DNA of 64,000 nucleotides from an uncultured Sphingomonadaceae bacterium (GCA_937995515.1 CALKJZ010000014.1:62001-126000), one strand, 5' to 3'; shown: positions 25,298-37,018, counted from the first letter of the stretch. Notes: generated by a model from the letters alone, not told the origin. A program made the numbers and translations.

Positions 25298-27034
25298 TTG
25301 GATATTTTTCTCGAGATGGAGGCCGCCGTCGAGGCGGCGCTCGCGCCGCTGGTGGACGACGGAACGCTCCGCGCCGATGCGCTCGCATCGCTCGGCCCCC
25401 TTGTGGAGCCGCCGCGCGACCCCGCGCACGGCGAGCTTGCCACCAGCGCCGCGCTAGCGCTTGCCAGGGCCGCGCGCGCCAACCCGCGCGAGCTGGCCGC
25501 CCGGATGGCGATGGCGCTTGCCCGCGACCCGCGGGTGGCAAGCGCCGAGGTGGCCGGGCCGGGGTTCGTGAACCTGCGCCTTGCTCCCGCCGCGTGGGAC
25601 GATCTGCTCGTCGCCATCCTCGCAGCCGGTGCCGCCTATGGCCGCGGCGCGCCTGCAGGCGCGGTCCTTCCGGTCAACATCGAGTTTGTCTCGGCCAATC
25701 CCACCGGCCCCATGCACATGGGCCATTGCCGGGGCGCCGTGGTGGGAGACGCGCTCGCCAACCTGCTGGCCTTTGCCGGCCACGAGGTGGTGCGCGAATA
25801 TTATGTGAACGATGCCGGCGCACAGGTCGACGTGCTCGCCCGCTCGGCGCATCACCGCTACCGCGAGGCACTCGGCGAGGAGGTCGGCGAAATCCCGGCC
25901 GGGCTCTACCCGGGGGCGTATCTGCAGCCGGTCGGCGCAGCGCTTGCCGCCGAGTTCGGCGACCGGTTCCGGGCTGCGCCCGAGGCGGAGTGGCTGCCGC
26001 TGTTCCGCAAGCGCGCCGTGGCTGCCATGATGGACCTCATCCGCGCCGACCTACAGGCGCTTGGCATCCGCCACGACATCTTCTCCTCCGAGGCCGAGGT
26101 GCTCGCCTCGGGCGCGCCGCAGGCGGCCGAGGCCGAGCTGCGCGCCCGCGGGCTGGTCTATGACGGGGTGCTCGAGCCGCCCCGCGGCGAGCCCTCGGAC
26201 GACTGGGCGCCGACCGAGCTGCCGCTGTTCCGCTCGACCGCCTTCGGCGACGATGTGGACCGGCCGATCCGCCGGGCCGACGGAAGCTGGACCTATTTCG
26301 GTGTCGATCTCGCCTATCACCGCGCCAAGGCGGCCCGGTCCTCGGCCATGATCGACATCTGGGGCGCGGACCATTCCGGCACCGTGCGGCGGATCGTGGG
26401 CGCGGTCGAGGCGCTGACGGACGGGCGCGTGCCGCTCGACGTGAAGCTCGTGCAGATGGTGCGGCTGTTCCGCGCCGGCGAGCCGGTGCGCATGTCGAAG
26501 CGGGCGGGCGATTTCGTGACCCTGCGCGAGGTGGTGGACGAGGTGGGCCCGGGCGTGGTCCGCTTCATGATGCTCACCAAGCGGCCCGAGGCGATGCTCG
26601 ACTTCGATTTCGCCTCCGTTGTCGAACAGTCGCGCGAGAATCCGGTCTTCTATGTCCAGTATGCGCACGCCCGGATCCGGTCGGTGGAGCGGCGGGTGGC
26701 CGAATCCGGGATCGTGCCCGTCGATCCGCCGCCGCTTGCGCGGCTCGATGCGGACGAGCGGGCGCTGGTGCGCCAGCTCGCCGCCTGGCCGCGCACGGTG
26801 CGCATGGCGGCCGATGCCCACGAGCCGCACCGGATCGCCTTCTTCCTCCACGAGGTGGCAGCGGGCTTCCATGCGCTCTGGAACCGCGGCAACGATGACC
26901 CGGCGCTCCGGCTGTTCGTGCCGGACGATCCGGGCCTGCTCGCCGCGCGGCTCGCGCTTGCGCGCGCGACCGCACAGGTCCTGCGCCTCGGCCTTGGCAT
27001 TCTCGGCGTGGAGCCGGCCGAGGAGCTGCGCTGA
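25298..27034 (+). CDS. argS: Arginyl-tRNA synthetase
   Basis: Class I aminoacyl-tRNA synthetase charging tRNA-Arg. Signature regions: the N-terminal tRNA-binding domain (GPGFVNLRLAPAAWD), VLPVNIEFVSANPTGPMHMG with HMGH as the HIGH motif near residue 145, EYYVNDAGAQVD, and RMSKRAGDFVTL as the KMSKS-like loop. The C-terminal anticodon-binding domain follows from about 455. I place the start at the TTG at 25298 (MDIFLEMEAAV), where homology-like sequence begins; upstream in-frame starts (25199) would add low-complexity sequence, and an ATG at 25316 is also possible. Start is the uncertain part. The stop overlaps the SPOR gene as TGATG. Confidence 0.95.
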   Translation: MDIFLEMEAAVEAALAPLVDDGTLRADALASLGPLVEPPRDPAHGELATSAALALARAARANPRELAARMAMALARDPRVASAEVAGPGFVNLRLAPAAWDDLLVAILAAGAAYGRGAPAGAVLPVNIEFVSANPTGPMHMGHCRGAVVGDALANLLAFAGHEVVREYYVNDAGAQVDVLARSAHHRYREALGEEVGEIPAGLYPGAYLQPVGAALAAEFGDRFRAAPEAEWLPLFRKRAVAAMMDLIRADLQALGIRHDIFSSEAEVLASGAPQAAEAELRARGLVYDGVLEPPRGEPSDDWAPTELPLFRSTAFGDDVDRPIRRADGSWTYFGVDLAYHRAKAARSSAMIDIWGADHSGTVRRIVGAVEALTDGRVPLDVKLVQMVRLFRAGEPVRMSKRAGDFVTLREVVDEVGPGVVRFMMLTKRPEAMLDFDFASVVEQSRENPVFYVQYAHARIRSVERRVAESGIVPVDPPPLARLDADERALVRQLAAWPRTVRMAADAHEPHRIAFFLHEVAAGFHALWNRGNDDPALRLFVPDDPGLLAARLALARATAQVLRLGLGILGVEPAEELR

Positions 27035-27867
27035 TGGCGCGCAGGCCCTCGCCCGCGCGCGAGGCCGGCCGCATGGCCGGGGATGCCGATGGCGCCCGCC
27101 TGCCGCCCTGGCTGGAGGAGGCCGAGCCCGACGACGAGGGCCCCACCCACACGCTGGTCGGCCGCGGCACGCTGTGGCTCATCCTTGGCGGGCTGCTGCT
27201 CCTGCTGCTGGGCGTTGCCGGCGGCGTGCTCCTGAGCGTGCGGCGCGACACGGGCCCAATCGCCCCCGTGCCGGGTGCGGACGTGCCGCTCATCCGCGCG
27301 CCGGGGCCGTGGAAGCAGCCGGCCGACGGCCTGCCGGGCACGGAGGGGCGGCCGGTGGAAGGCCAGGGGCAGATCCTGTTCGATGCGGGAACGGGTGCCG
27401 CGCCCGAGGCGGCAATCGACGTGACCCGCCTGCCCGAGGAGCCAATGCTGCCCGGTGCGGAGCCGCCCGGCACGCCCGCGCCGCCGCCTGCGCCCTCGCC
27501 CGGCCGGCCGACCGTGCTCCTGCCCGATCCGCCCGCGGCACCCCGCCCGGCTGCGCCCGAGGCAGCCGCCGAGCCCGCCGAGGCGAGGCCCGGGGCCGCG
27601 GCGCCGGCGCCGCCGGCACCGGCTGGCCCGCCGGCAACGGTGCAGCTCGGCGCCTATTCCAGCGCCGCGCGTGCCCGCGAGGCGTTCGAGATGCTTGCCG
27701 CGCGCCACCAGCCGCTCGCCGGCCTTGCGCCACAGGTGATGCCGGTTGCGCGCGCGGACGCGCCGACGCTCCACCGGCTGCGGGTCCGCCTGCCAGACCG
27801 GGCCGCTGCAGACCGGCTGTGTGCGCGGCTCGCGGTTGCGGGTGACGCCTGCACGGTCGTCGAATGA
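27034..27867 (+). CDS. SPOR domain-containing membrane protein
   Basis: 277 residues: a cytoplasmic N-terminus of about 45, one membrane segment (LWLILGGLLLLLLGVAGGVL, about 47-68), a long Pro/Ala-rich periplasmic linker (about 75-200) and a C-terminal SPOR domain (ATVQLGAYSSAARAREAFEM onward). SPOR domains bind denuded glycan strands of septal peptidoglycan, so a role at the division site is likely. The start overlaps the argS stop; the argS-SPOR pair is common in alphaproteobacteria. The following gene is on the opposite strand, so the pair ends here. Confidence 0.9.
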   Translation: MARRPSPAREAGRMAGDADGARLPPWLEEAEPDDEGPTHTLVGRGTLWLILGGLLLLLLGVAGGVLLSVRRDTGPIAPVPGADVPLIRAPGPWKQPADGLPGTEGRPVEGQGQILFDAGTGAAPEAAIDVTRLPEEPMLPGAEPPGTPAPPPAPSPGRPTVLLPDPPAAPRPAAPEAAAEPAEARPGAAAPAPPAPAGPPATVQLGAYSSAARAREAFEMLAARHQPLAGLAPQVMPVARADAPTLHRLRVRLPDRAAADRLCARLAVAGDACTVVE

Positions 27868-27871
27868 GCGC

Positions 27872-28165
27872 TCAGCCCTCCACGACAACCCGGAAGCGCC
27901 CGGCCGGTGCGCCGGCCGCCATGGTCCAGCCGCGCTCGGCGGCGAGCGCGGGAATGTCGCGGCCTGCAGCCGGGTCGTCGGCGAGGAGCTCGTAGTGCCC
28001 GGGCCCGAGCCGGCGGACCGCAGCGGCAAGGCGGAGCGCGGGAAGCGGGCAGGCAAGTCCGCGGGCATCGATGCGCCGCCACGGCGCCGTGCCTGCCCGT
28101 GGCGCGGGGTCGTCGGCGTCGGCCGGGGTTGGCGCGGCGTTATTGATAGCTTGCCCGGGCATCAT
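27872..28165 (-). CDS. TusA-like sulfurtransferase
   Basis: 97-residue protein with the TusA/SirA fold signature: WRRIDARGLACPLPALRLAA, where Cys in CPxP is the persulfide-carrying residue. The first 25 residues are a variable extension. TusA proteins carry sulfur for tRNA thiolation, molybdenum cofactor or other sulfur transfers; the molybdenum hydroxylase at the left edge is one possible user but the link is only inference. AGGAA precedes the two adjacent ATG codons at 28165 and 28162. Divergent from the SDR gene across a 40-bp spacer. Confidence 0.85.
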   Translation of the reverse strand: MMPGQAINNAAPTPADADDPAPRAGTAPWRRIDARGLACPLPALRLAAAVRRLGPGHYELLADDPAAGRDIPALAAERGWTMAAGAPAGRFRVVVEG

Positions 28166-28205
28166 CGCGCTTCCTAATCGGCGCCATTGGCGAAGGGGAG
28201 GCCTA

Positions 28206-29093
28206 ATGTTTCGCGAGGATGTGCTGAAGGGCCAGAAGATCCTGGTGACGGGCGGCGGCACCGGCCTTGGCCGGTCGATGGCCGAGGCCTATGCCGCCCA
28301 CGGGGCCGAAGTGGTGATCTGGGGCCGGCGCGGCCCGGTGCTGGAAGAGGCAGCGGAGGAGATCCGCGCTAAGACCGGCGGCAAGGTGACACCGCAGGCG
28401 GTGGACATCCGCAACCCGAGCGCGATCGACGAGGCGATGGAGGCGATCTTCGCCGAGGGCCCGCTCACCGGCCTCGTCAACAATGCGGCGGGCAATTTCA
28501 TCAGCCGCACCGAGGATCTGTCGGCCAATGCCTTCAACGCGATCGCCTCGATCGTGGCGCACGGCACCTTCAACACCACGGTGGCGGCCGGCCGGCGCTG
28601 GATCGCAGGCGGGCACCGCGGCAATGTGATCTCGATTGTGACCACCTGGGTGTGGACCGGCTCGCCGTTTACCGTGCCGTCGGCCATGTCGAAGGCCGGG
28701 GTTGCGGCCATGACGCAGAGCCTCGCCGTGGAATGGGGCCCCAGAGGCATCCGGCTGAACGCGATCGCCCCCGGCCCCTTTCCCACCAAGGGCGCGTGGG
28801 AGCGGCTGATGCCCGAGCCGCTCGCGCGAAAGACCGGTGCCGGCACGGGCGCAGGCAGCATTCCGCTGCGCCGGATGGGCGACCATTCCGAGCTTGCCAA
28901 TCTTGCCGTGTTCCTGATGGCCCCGGGATGCGACTATCTGACCGGCGAGGTGATCGCCATCGACGGTGGACAGTGGCTTGCCACCTCCGGCAATTTCCAC
29001 AGCCTCACCAACCTCGACGACAGCGACTGGGAGATGATCCGCGCCGCCATCCAGGCCACCAATGCGGCAGACCGGGCGAAGCGGACCACCTGA
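28206..29093 (+). CDS. 2,4-dienoyl-CoA reductase-like SDR oxidoreductase
   Basis: 295-residue short-chain dehydrogenase. The nucleotide loop is ILVTGGGTGLGRSMAEAY, followed by LVNNAAGNFISRTEDLSANA, which resembles mitochondrial and peroxisomal 2,4-dienoyl-CoA reductases. At the usual YxxxK position it has SAMSKAGVAAM, Ser in place of Tyr with the Lys kept, which also fits that subgroup. LAVEWGPRGIRLNAIAPGPF and GEVIAIDGGQW are standard. It would act in beta-oxidation of unsaturated fatty acids. AAGGGGAGG precedes the ATG. Substrate is inferred from motif likeness only. Confidence 0.85.
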   Translation: MFREDVLKGQKILVTGGGTGLGRSMAEAYAAHGAEVVIWGRRGPVLEEAAEEIRAKTGGKVTPQAVDIRNPSAIDEAMEAIFAEGPLTGLVNNAAGNFISRTEDLSANAFNAIASIVAHGTFNTTVAAGRRWIAGGHRGNVISIVTTWVWTGSPFTVPSAMSKAGVAAMTQSLAVEWGPRGIRLNAIAPGPFPTKGAWERLMPEPLARKTGAGTGAGSIPLRRMGDHSELANLAVFLMAPGCDYLTGEVIAIDGGQWLATSGNFHSLTNLDDSDWEMIRAAIQATNAADRAKRTT

Positions 29094-29123
29094 GCGCGCA
29101 CTGACAGGAAGCCGGGCCGTGCC

Positions 29124-29330
29124 ATGAGCCTCAATCTTGTCCTGCTCCTTCTCGCGCTGGTGGCTGCAGCGGGTGCGGTCTACATGGCCTGGGGCATCGG
29201 CCGGCTGAAGGCCCGGCGCGAGGCGCGCGTGCGGCAGGAGGAGGAGGCAGCGCTTGCCGCCCGGCGTGCGGCCGGGATCCCCGATCCGCCCCCGCCGCCG
29301 CCGCAGCGCAACCGCTTTCGCGGCACCTGA
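29124..29330 (+). CDS. Small single-pass membrane protein
   Basis: 68 residues: one N-terminal membrane helix (LNLVLLLLALVAAAGAVYMA), a charged helix rich in Arg and Glu and a Pro-rich tail. Family not recognised. AGGAAG lies upstream of the ATG and the gene sits 30 nt after the SDR gene in the same direction, ahead of the helix-hairpin-helix protein. Codon use and spacing support a real gene. Confidence 0.6.
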   Translation: MSLNLVLLLLALVAAAGAVYMAWGIGRLKARREARVRQEEEAALAARRAAGIPDPPPPPPQRNRFRGT

Positions 29331-29424
29331 TCTGCCGCTGCGGCCGCGGGCCCGCAGCGGCACGTCGGGAGGCTCCGGATGCCGTGCCTGAACCCCTTTT
29401 GGCGCCATGGGCGCAGGAGACGAC

Positions 29425-29868
29425 ATGACCCCTGTTGATCCGCTTGGCATCCTTGCGATCCTTGTCGTGGCAGCGGCGCTTCTTGTTGCCCTGGTGCTGC
29501 TTCGCAGCCGGCGCGCAGGGGCACCCGCCGAGCCGGATGCAGCCGCCAGCCCCGCAGCGGCAGCTGCAGCGCCGCCCGAAGAGGTGCCGAGCCCGTTCCT
29601 CCCCGCCCCCGAGGGCGAGCCCGACGACCTGCGTCAGATCAAGGGGATCGGCCCCAAGCTTGAGGCGCGGCTCCGGGAGCTTGGGGTGTTTCACTTCCGG
29701 CAGATCGCGGCCTGGACGCCCGAGCAGCTGGCGCTGGTCGATGCCGAGCTCGGCCAGTTCCAGGGCCGGCCCGAGCGGGACCAGTGGCAGAGCCAAGCCC
29801 GCTTTCTCGCGGCCGGCGACGTGAAGGGCTACGAGGCCGCGCACGGCAAGCTCGGCCCGGGCCGCTGA
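29425..29868 (+). CDS. Membrane-anchored helix-hairpin-helix protein
   Basis: 147 residues: an N-terminal membrane helix (LGILAILVVAAALLVALVLL), an Ala/Pro linker and a C-terminal domain DDLRQIKGIGPKLEARLREL that is a classic helix-hairpin-helix (IKGIGPKLE), followed by the usual FRQIAAWTPEQLALVDAEL. Such domains bind nucleic acid or occur in NuoE/ribosomal L21-like extensions; the role of the membrane-anchored form is not known. The start at 29425 is chosen for its GGAG site; an ATG at 29407 is in frame. Confidence 0.78.
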   Translation: MTPVDPLGILAILVVAAALLVALVLLRSRRAGAPAEPDAAASPAAAAAAPPEEVPSPFLPAPEGEPDDLRQIKGIGPKLEARLRELGVFHFRQIAAWTPEQLALVDAELGQFQGRPERDQWQSQARFLAAGDVKGYEAAHGKLGPGR

Positions 29869-29885
29869 GCCGGGAGCCGACCCGG

Positions 29886-31139
29886 ATGAGCCCAGCCGTG
29901 CCCGCGCCGGCCGACCGCCGCGCGCTCGCCTTCATCTTCCTCACCGTGTTCATCGACATGCTCGGCTTCGGGCTGGTCATTCCCGTGCTGCCGGTGCTGG
30001 TGGCCACGCTCTCCGGCCGCGACCTGTCGCAGGCAACCGCGATCGGCGGCTGGCTCATCATGAGCTTTGCCTTTGCCCAGTTCCTGTTCGCGCCGCTGCT
30101 CGGCAACCTGTCCGACCGGTTCGGCCGGCGCCCCGTGCTCCTGCTTTCGATGGCCGGCCATGGCCTTGCCTATCTGCTCGCGGCGGCTGCGCAGGCGATC
30201 CCGGTGCTGTTTGCCGCGCGCGTGCTCGCAGGCGCCACAGGTGCCAGCTATTCGACCGCCTATGCCTATATTGCCGACGTGGCCCCGGCGGAGCGCCGCG
30301 CGCAGGAGTTTGGCCTCATCGGTGTCGCCTTCGGGCTCGGCTTCATCTTCGGGCCCGCGCTCGGCGGCATTCTCGGCGCCGCCGACGACCGTCTGCCCTT
30401 CCTTGCAGCGGCCGCGCTCTCGGCGGTCAACTGCGTGTTCGGCCTGTTCGTTCTGCCCGAGAGCCTGCCGGGGGCGCGGCGCCGCGCCTTCGACTGGCGC
30501 CGCGCCAACCCGCTGGGCGCCTTCCGACACCTCGGCAGCCTCGGACCATCGCTCATCCGGCTGGCCATGGTGCTGTTTCTCTGGAGCCTCGCGCTGCAGG
30601 CGCTGCACGGCATCTGGAGCTATGTCGCCGCGTGGCGCTACGGCTGGTCGCCCTTCGAGGTGGGCGTGTCGCTTGCCGCGGTGGGCGTGGCGGCGGTTGC
30701 CGTCAACGGGCTCCTGGTGCGGCGCTCGGTGCGCCGCTTCGGCGAATCCGCAACCGTGGTGATCGGTCTTTCGGCGGGCCTTCTTGCCTTCCTCCTCTAC
30801 GCGCTGGCAGACCGGCCGGCGCTGGCGTTCGTCGCGATCGGCGTCGGCGCGCTTGGCGGGCTGATCGTGCCAGCCATGCAGGCGCTGATGACGCGCGAGG
30901 TGCCGCCCAGTGCGCAGGGCGAGCTGCAGGGCGGCATTTCCGCGCTCAACAGCCTCAGCATCATCATCGGCCCGCCCATGTTCGCGCAGATCTTTGCGCA
31001 TTTCACGGCTCCCGATGCCCCGGTCGTGCTGGCCGGTGCGCCGTTCATCGTCGCATTCGCGCTTGCGGCCCTGGCGCTTGGGCTGTTCCTCGCCTCGAGG
31101 CCGCTCGCCCTGCGGGCGGCGCGCCGCCCGGCCGAATGA
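29886..31139 (+). CDS. TetA-like (TCR/Tet) MFS efflux transporter
   Basis: 417-residue major facilitator transporter with 12 predicted membrane segments. The N-terminal half shows IFLTVFIDMLGFGLVIPVLP and the A-motif GNLSDRFGRRPVLLLSMAG; RVLAGATGASYSTAYAYIAD and FGLGFIFGPALGGILG (motif C of drug antiporters) are typical of the tetracycline-efflux group. Actual substrate unknown. Its stop overlaps the methyltransferase start as ATGA, so the two are probably translated together. Confidence 0.9.
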   Translation: MSPAVPAPADRRALAFIFLTVFIDMLGFGLVIPVLPVLVATLSGRDLSQATAIGGWLIMSFAFAQFLFAPLLGNLSDRFGRRPVLLLSMAGHGLAYLLAAAAQAIPVLFAARVLAGATGASYSTAYAYIADVAPAERRAQEFGLIGVAFGLGFIFGPALGGILGAADDRLPFLAAAALSAVNCVFGLFVLPESLPGARRRAFDWRRANPLGAFRHLGSLGPSLIRLAMVLFLWSLALQALHGIWSYVAAWRYGWSPFEVGVSLAAVGVAAVAVNGLLVRRSVRRFGESATVVIGLSAGLLAFLLYALADRPALAFVAIGVGALGGLIVPAMQALMTREVPPSAQGELQGGISALNSLSIIIGPPMFAQIFAHFTAPDAPVVLAGAPFIVAFALAALALGLFLASRPLALRAARRPAE

Positions 31140-31955
31140 CAAGGGCCGCCTGGGGCGCCTACTGGCAGGAGGCACGGGCCGATTCCTGCCTGCCGGGCGC
31201 GCCGCCGGCGGTTGCGTCGGCGCTCGAGGCAGGATGGCAGGCCTTTGCCCTTACGCTGCCCGCCGGGGCGGAGGTGCTCGATCTCGGCACCGGTGCCGGC
31301 GCGGTGCCGCGGGCGATGCTTGGTGTGCGCCCCGATCTCCGAATCACGGGGATCGATTCGGCACCCTTGCCCGAAGGCGGGCCCGGCTTTGTCCGCATGG
31401 GCGGCGTCGCCGCCGAGGCGCTGCCCTTCGCAGCGGGGGCATTTGCTGCGATCACCAGCCAGTTCGGGGTCGAATATGCGCCGCCCGCCGCGCTCGCCGA
31501 GGCGGCGCGCGTGCTCGCCCCCGGCGGGCGGCTGCGGTTCGTGGTGCACCATCGGGGCAGCCGGGCCTTGGCACACAACCGCGCGCGGCTGGCCGCCATG
31601 GCAGCGATGCGCGAGGCCGGGCTGTTCCGGCTCGCGCGCATGGCAACGATCGGCGCGGGCGACCGGGCGGTCTCGGCGGCGGTCGAGGCCTCGCTGAGCG
31701 CGCATGCGGGGCAGGCCATCGTGCACGAGCTTCCCGCAGCGCTTGCCGGGGCGCTGCGTGCGCCGCGCCCGCTCGAGGCGATCGGCGCCATCGAGGCTGC
31801 GGCGGCGGACGAGATGGACCGGCTGGCCTCGATGATGCGCGCCGCACGCGACGCCGAAGGTGCGGCCGACATGGCGCGCGCGCTCGGGCACGCCGGGCTT
31901 CCGGCGCAGGTGGCCGTGCTGGAGGCGGCGGGCGAGGGGTCGCTCGCCTTCGTGA

Positions 31956-31969
<14 letters not shown>
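31136..31969 (+). CDS. Class I SAM-dependent methyltransferase
   Basis: 277 residues with the methyltransferase motif I VLDLGTGAGAVPRAML, an acidic end of strand 2 (ITGIDSAPL), ALPFAAGAFAAITSQFGVEY and LAPGGRLRFVVHH, the pattern of Methyltransf_11 type enzymes acting on small molecules or quinones. Target unknown. ATGA overlap with the efflux gene upstream; its 3' end overlaps the convergent P-type ATPase gene by 14 bp. Confidence 0.85.
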
Positions 31970-34664
<2,695 letters not shown>

Positions 34665-34729
34665 GGCTGACATCTTCCCCTGCCATGGCGTAGCCTGACG
34701 CGGCAATCCACCGGCAGGAGAGAGGAGCC

Positions 34730-35677
34730 ATGCACAGCCCGCAACCGCAGGCGCCCGCCGGAGGGGCGCACGCAAGGCTGCTGGAGCTGGCCCGGGGGCA
34801 TGCGCCGCTGGTGACCGCCGTCGTTCATCCGGTCGATCCGGTCTCCCTCGCCGGGGCACTCGATGCGGCGGCCATGGGGCTCATGTCGCCGGTGCTCGTC
34901 GGCCCGCAGGCCAAGATCGAGGCGGCGGCCGAAGCTGCCGGGCGCGCGCTCGCCGGCATCGAGCTGGTGCCAACCCCGCACAGCCACGCCGCCGCCGATG
35001 CTGCGGTCGCGCTCGTGCACCAGGGCCGGGCCGAGGCGCTGATGAAGGGTTCGCTGCACACCGACGAGCTGATGGCAGCCGTCGTCGGCGAGGGCGGGCT
35101 GCGCACCGGCCGGCGCGCGAGCCATGTGTTCGCGCTCGACGTGCCGAGCTATCCCAAGCTGCTGTTCATCACCGATGCCGCGATCAACATCGAGCCCACG
35201 CTCGAGGCCAAGGCCGATATCGTGCAGAACGCCATCGATCTCGCCCGGGCGCTCGGGATTGCGACGCCCAAGGTCGCGATCCTCGCTGCGGTCGAGACGG
35301 TGAGCTCGCGCATGCGCTCGACCCTCGATGCCGCGGCCCTGTGCAAGATGGCCGATCGCGGGCAGATCGCCGGCGGGCTGCTCGATGGCCCGCTTGCCTA
35401 CGACAATGCAATCTCGGCCGAGGCGGCCCGGGCCAAGGGCATCGTCTCCGAGGTGGCCGGCGACCCGGACATCCTGCTCGCGCCCAACATCGAGAGCGGG
35501 AACATGATTGCCAAGCAGCTCATCTGGCTGGCCGGCGCGCGGTCGGCCGGCATTGTCCTTGGCGCGCGCGTGCCGGTGATGCTGACCAGCCGGTCCGACG
35601 ATGCCGGGGCGCGCGCGGCCTCGGCCGCGCTCGCCCTGCTGTTCGCGCGCGCGCCGCGCCCGCCGGTGACGGCATGA
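34730..35677 (+). CDS. Phosphate acetyl/butyryltransferase family protein
   Basis: 315-residue PTA_PTB-fold enzyme, of the short type without N-terminal regulatory domains. Recognisable segments are AALMKGSLHTDELMAAV-like LMKGSLHTDELM, RRASHVFALDVPSYPKLLFI, DAAINIEPTLEAKADI and IESGNMIAKQLIWLAGA near the C-terminus. With acetate kinase next to it (ATGA overlap) it probably converts acetyl-CoA and phosphate to acetyl phosphate. The sequence resembles the phosphotransacetylase part of bifunctional enoyl-CoA hydratase/Pta proteins. AGGAGAGAGGAG precedes the ATG. Confidence 0.9.
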   Translation: MHSPQPQAPAGGAHARLLELARGHAPLVTAVVHPVDPVSLAGALDAAAMGLMSPVLVGPQAKIEAAAEAAGRALAGIELVPTPHSHAAADAAVALVHQGRAEALMKGSLHTDELMAAVVGEGGLRTGRRASHVFALDVPSYPKLLFITDAAINIEPTLEAKADIVQNAIDLARALGIATPKVAILAAVETVSSRMRSTLDAAALCKMADRGQIAGGLLDGPLAYDNAISAEAARAKGIVSEVAGDPDILLAPNIESGNMIAKQLIWLAGARSAGIVLGARVPVMLTSRSDDAGARAASAALALLFARAPRPPVTA

Positions 35678-36909
35678 GCGGCGAGGCCGGGGCGGCCGGG
35701 CCGGACGCGCCCGCCGGGCATATCCTCGTCGTCAACGCCGGCTCGTCGAGCCTCAAGTTCGCGCTGTTCGGACGCGAGGGGGAGGAGCGCCAGCTCGCCG
35801 GTGCGATCGACTTCGGCACCGGGCCGCCGCGGCTCTCGGCCTCCGGCCCGCTCGCCGATCGCCTTCAGGGCCGGGCGCCGCCGCCGGCGGGCGACATGGC
35901 AGCAGCGGTTGCCTTCCTGCTTGAGGCGCTCGGCGTTGCAGACGGGCAGACACCGCTGTGCGCGGCCGGGCACCGCATCGTCCATGGCGGGGCGGAGTTC
36001 GATGCTCCCGTGCGGCTCGGGCCCGACACGCTCGACCGGCTGGACGCGCTGGTGCCGCTTGCGCCCGCGCACCAGCCGCAGAACCTCGCCGCCGTGCGCG
36101 CGCTTTTCGCCTTCTGCCCCGGCCTTCTGCAGGTCGGCTGTTTCGACACCGCCTTTCACCGCACCATGCCCGCGCTCGCGCGGCGCTTCCCGATCCCGCG
36201 CGCGCTCCACGGCGAGGGCCTCGAGCGCTACGGGTTCCACGGCCTTTCCTATGCGCATCTCGCCGACGTGCTGCCCGGCCTTGTCGGCGCGGCGGCGGCC
36301 CGCGGGCGGGTGGTGGCCGCGCATCTTGGCTCGGGTGCGAGCCTCTGCGCGATGCATGGGCTTTCATCGGTTGCCACCACCATGGGGCTGACGGCGCTTG
36401 ATGGGCTGATGATGGGCACGCGCTGCGGCAGCATCGACCCGGGCCTCGTGCTGCACCTGCTGCGGCGCCCGGGGGCGAGCGCGGAGTCGGTTGAGGCGCT
36501 GCTCGGCCGGGAGAGCGGGCTCCTTGGCGTCTCTGGCCTTTCGGCCGATCTGCGGGTGCTCGAGGCAAGCGACGCGCCCGAGGCCGAGGAGGCGCTGGCG
36601 CTCTTCGCGCTTGTTGCCGCGCGCGGCATCGCGGCCCTCACCGCCGATCTTGGCGGCCTCGACGTCCTCGCCTTCACCGGCGGGATCGGCGCCAATGGCC
36701 CGGCGATGCGGGCGCGGATTGCCGCCCGGCTCGAGCATCTGGGCGTCGTGCTCGACCCGGATGCCAATGCGGCAGGCGGCCCGCGGATCGAGGCGCCGGG
36801 GGCGCCGGTTGCCGTTGCGGTCGTGCCGGCCGACGAGGAAGCCGTGATCGCGCGGGCAACCGCGGCCGTGCTGGCCGGGCAGGAGGGATCGGCGCCGGGC
36901 GCCCCCTGA
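35674..36909 (+). CDS. ackA: Acetate kinase
   Basis: 411-residue ASKHA-fold kinase interconverting acetyl phosphate + ADP and acetate + ATP. It begins with ILVVNAGSSSLKFALF, has AAGHRIVHGGAEF, VGCFDTAFHRTMP, ERYGFHGLSYAHLA (catalytic Arg/His region), VVAAHLGSGASLCAM, DGLMMGTRCGSIDPG and FTGGIGANGPAMRARI. Coupled to the upstream phosphotransacetylase by an ATGA overlap. Followed by a low-complexity pyrimidine-rich stretch. Confidence 0.96.
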   Translation: MSGEAGAAGPDAPAGHILVVNAGSSSLKFALFGREGEERQLAGAIDFGTGPPRLSASGPLADRLQGRAPPPAGDMAAAVAFLLEALGVADGQTPLCAAGHRIVHGGAEFDAPVRLGPDTLDRLDALVPLAPAHQPQNLAAVRALFAFCPGLLQVGCFDTAFHRTMPALARRFPIPRALHGEGLERYGFHGLSYAHLADVLPGLVGAAAARGRVVAAHLGSGASLCAMHGLSSVATTMGLTALDGLMMGTRCGSIDPGLVLHLLRRPGASAESVEALLGRESGLLGVSGLSADLRVLEASDAPEAEEALALFALVAARGIAALTADLGGLDVLAFTGGIGANGPAMRARIAARLEHLGVVLDPDANAAGGPRIEAPGAPVAVAVVPADEEAVIARATAAVLAGQEGSAPGAP

Positions 36910-36910
36910 G

Positions 36911-36976
36911 CCCTGCCTTGCCCCTCCCTTGCCCCTGCCTTCCCCTTGCCCCTTGCCTTGCCCTTGCTTTTGCCGC
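36911..36976. repeat. CCTTGCCC-type low-complexity repeat
   Basis: About 66 bp directly after the ackA stop, built from six or seven imperfect copies of CCTTGCCC/CCTTGCCCC with almost no A on the plus strand. No hairpin is possible from such a sequence. It could be a slippage-prone spacer; a C-rich, unstructured RNA of this kind could also suit Rho, but that is speculation. Confidence 0.75.
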
Positions 36977-37018
36977 CCGTTCCGGCTGGACAGGTGAGCA
37001 GAACACGGCGGAGGACGG

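Noticed and set aside
36911-36976. CRISPR-like or IS-end repeat
   Set aside because: Units are about 8 bp, contiguous and imperfect, with no spacers, cas genes or transposase nearby.
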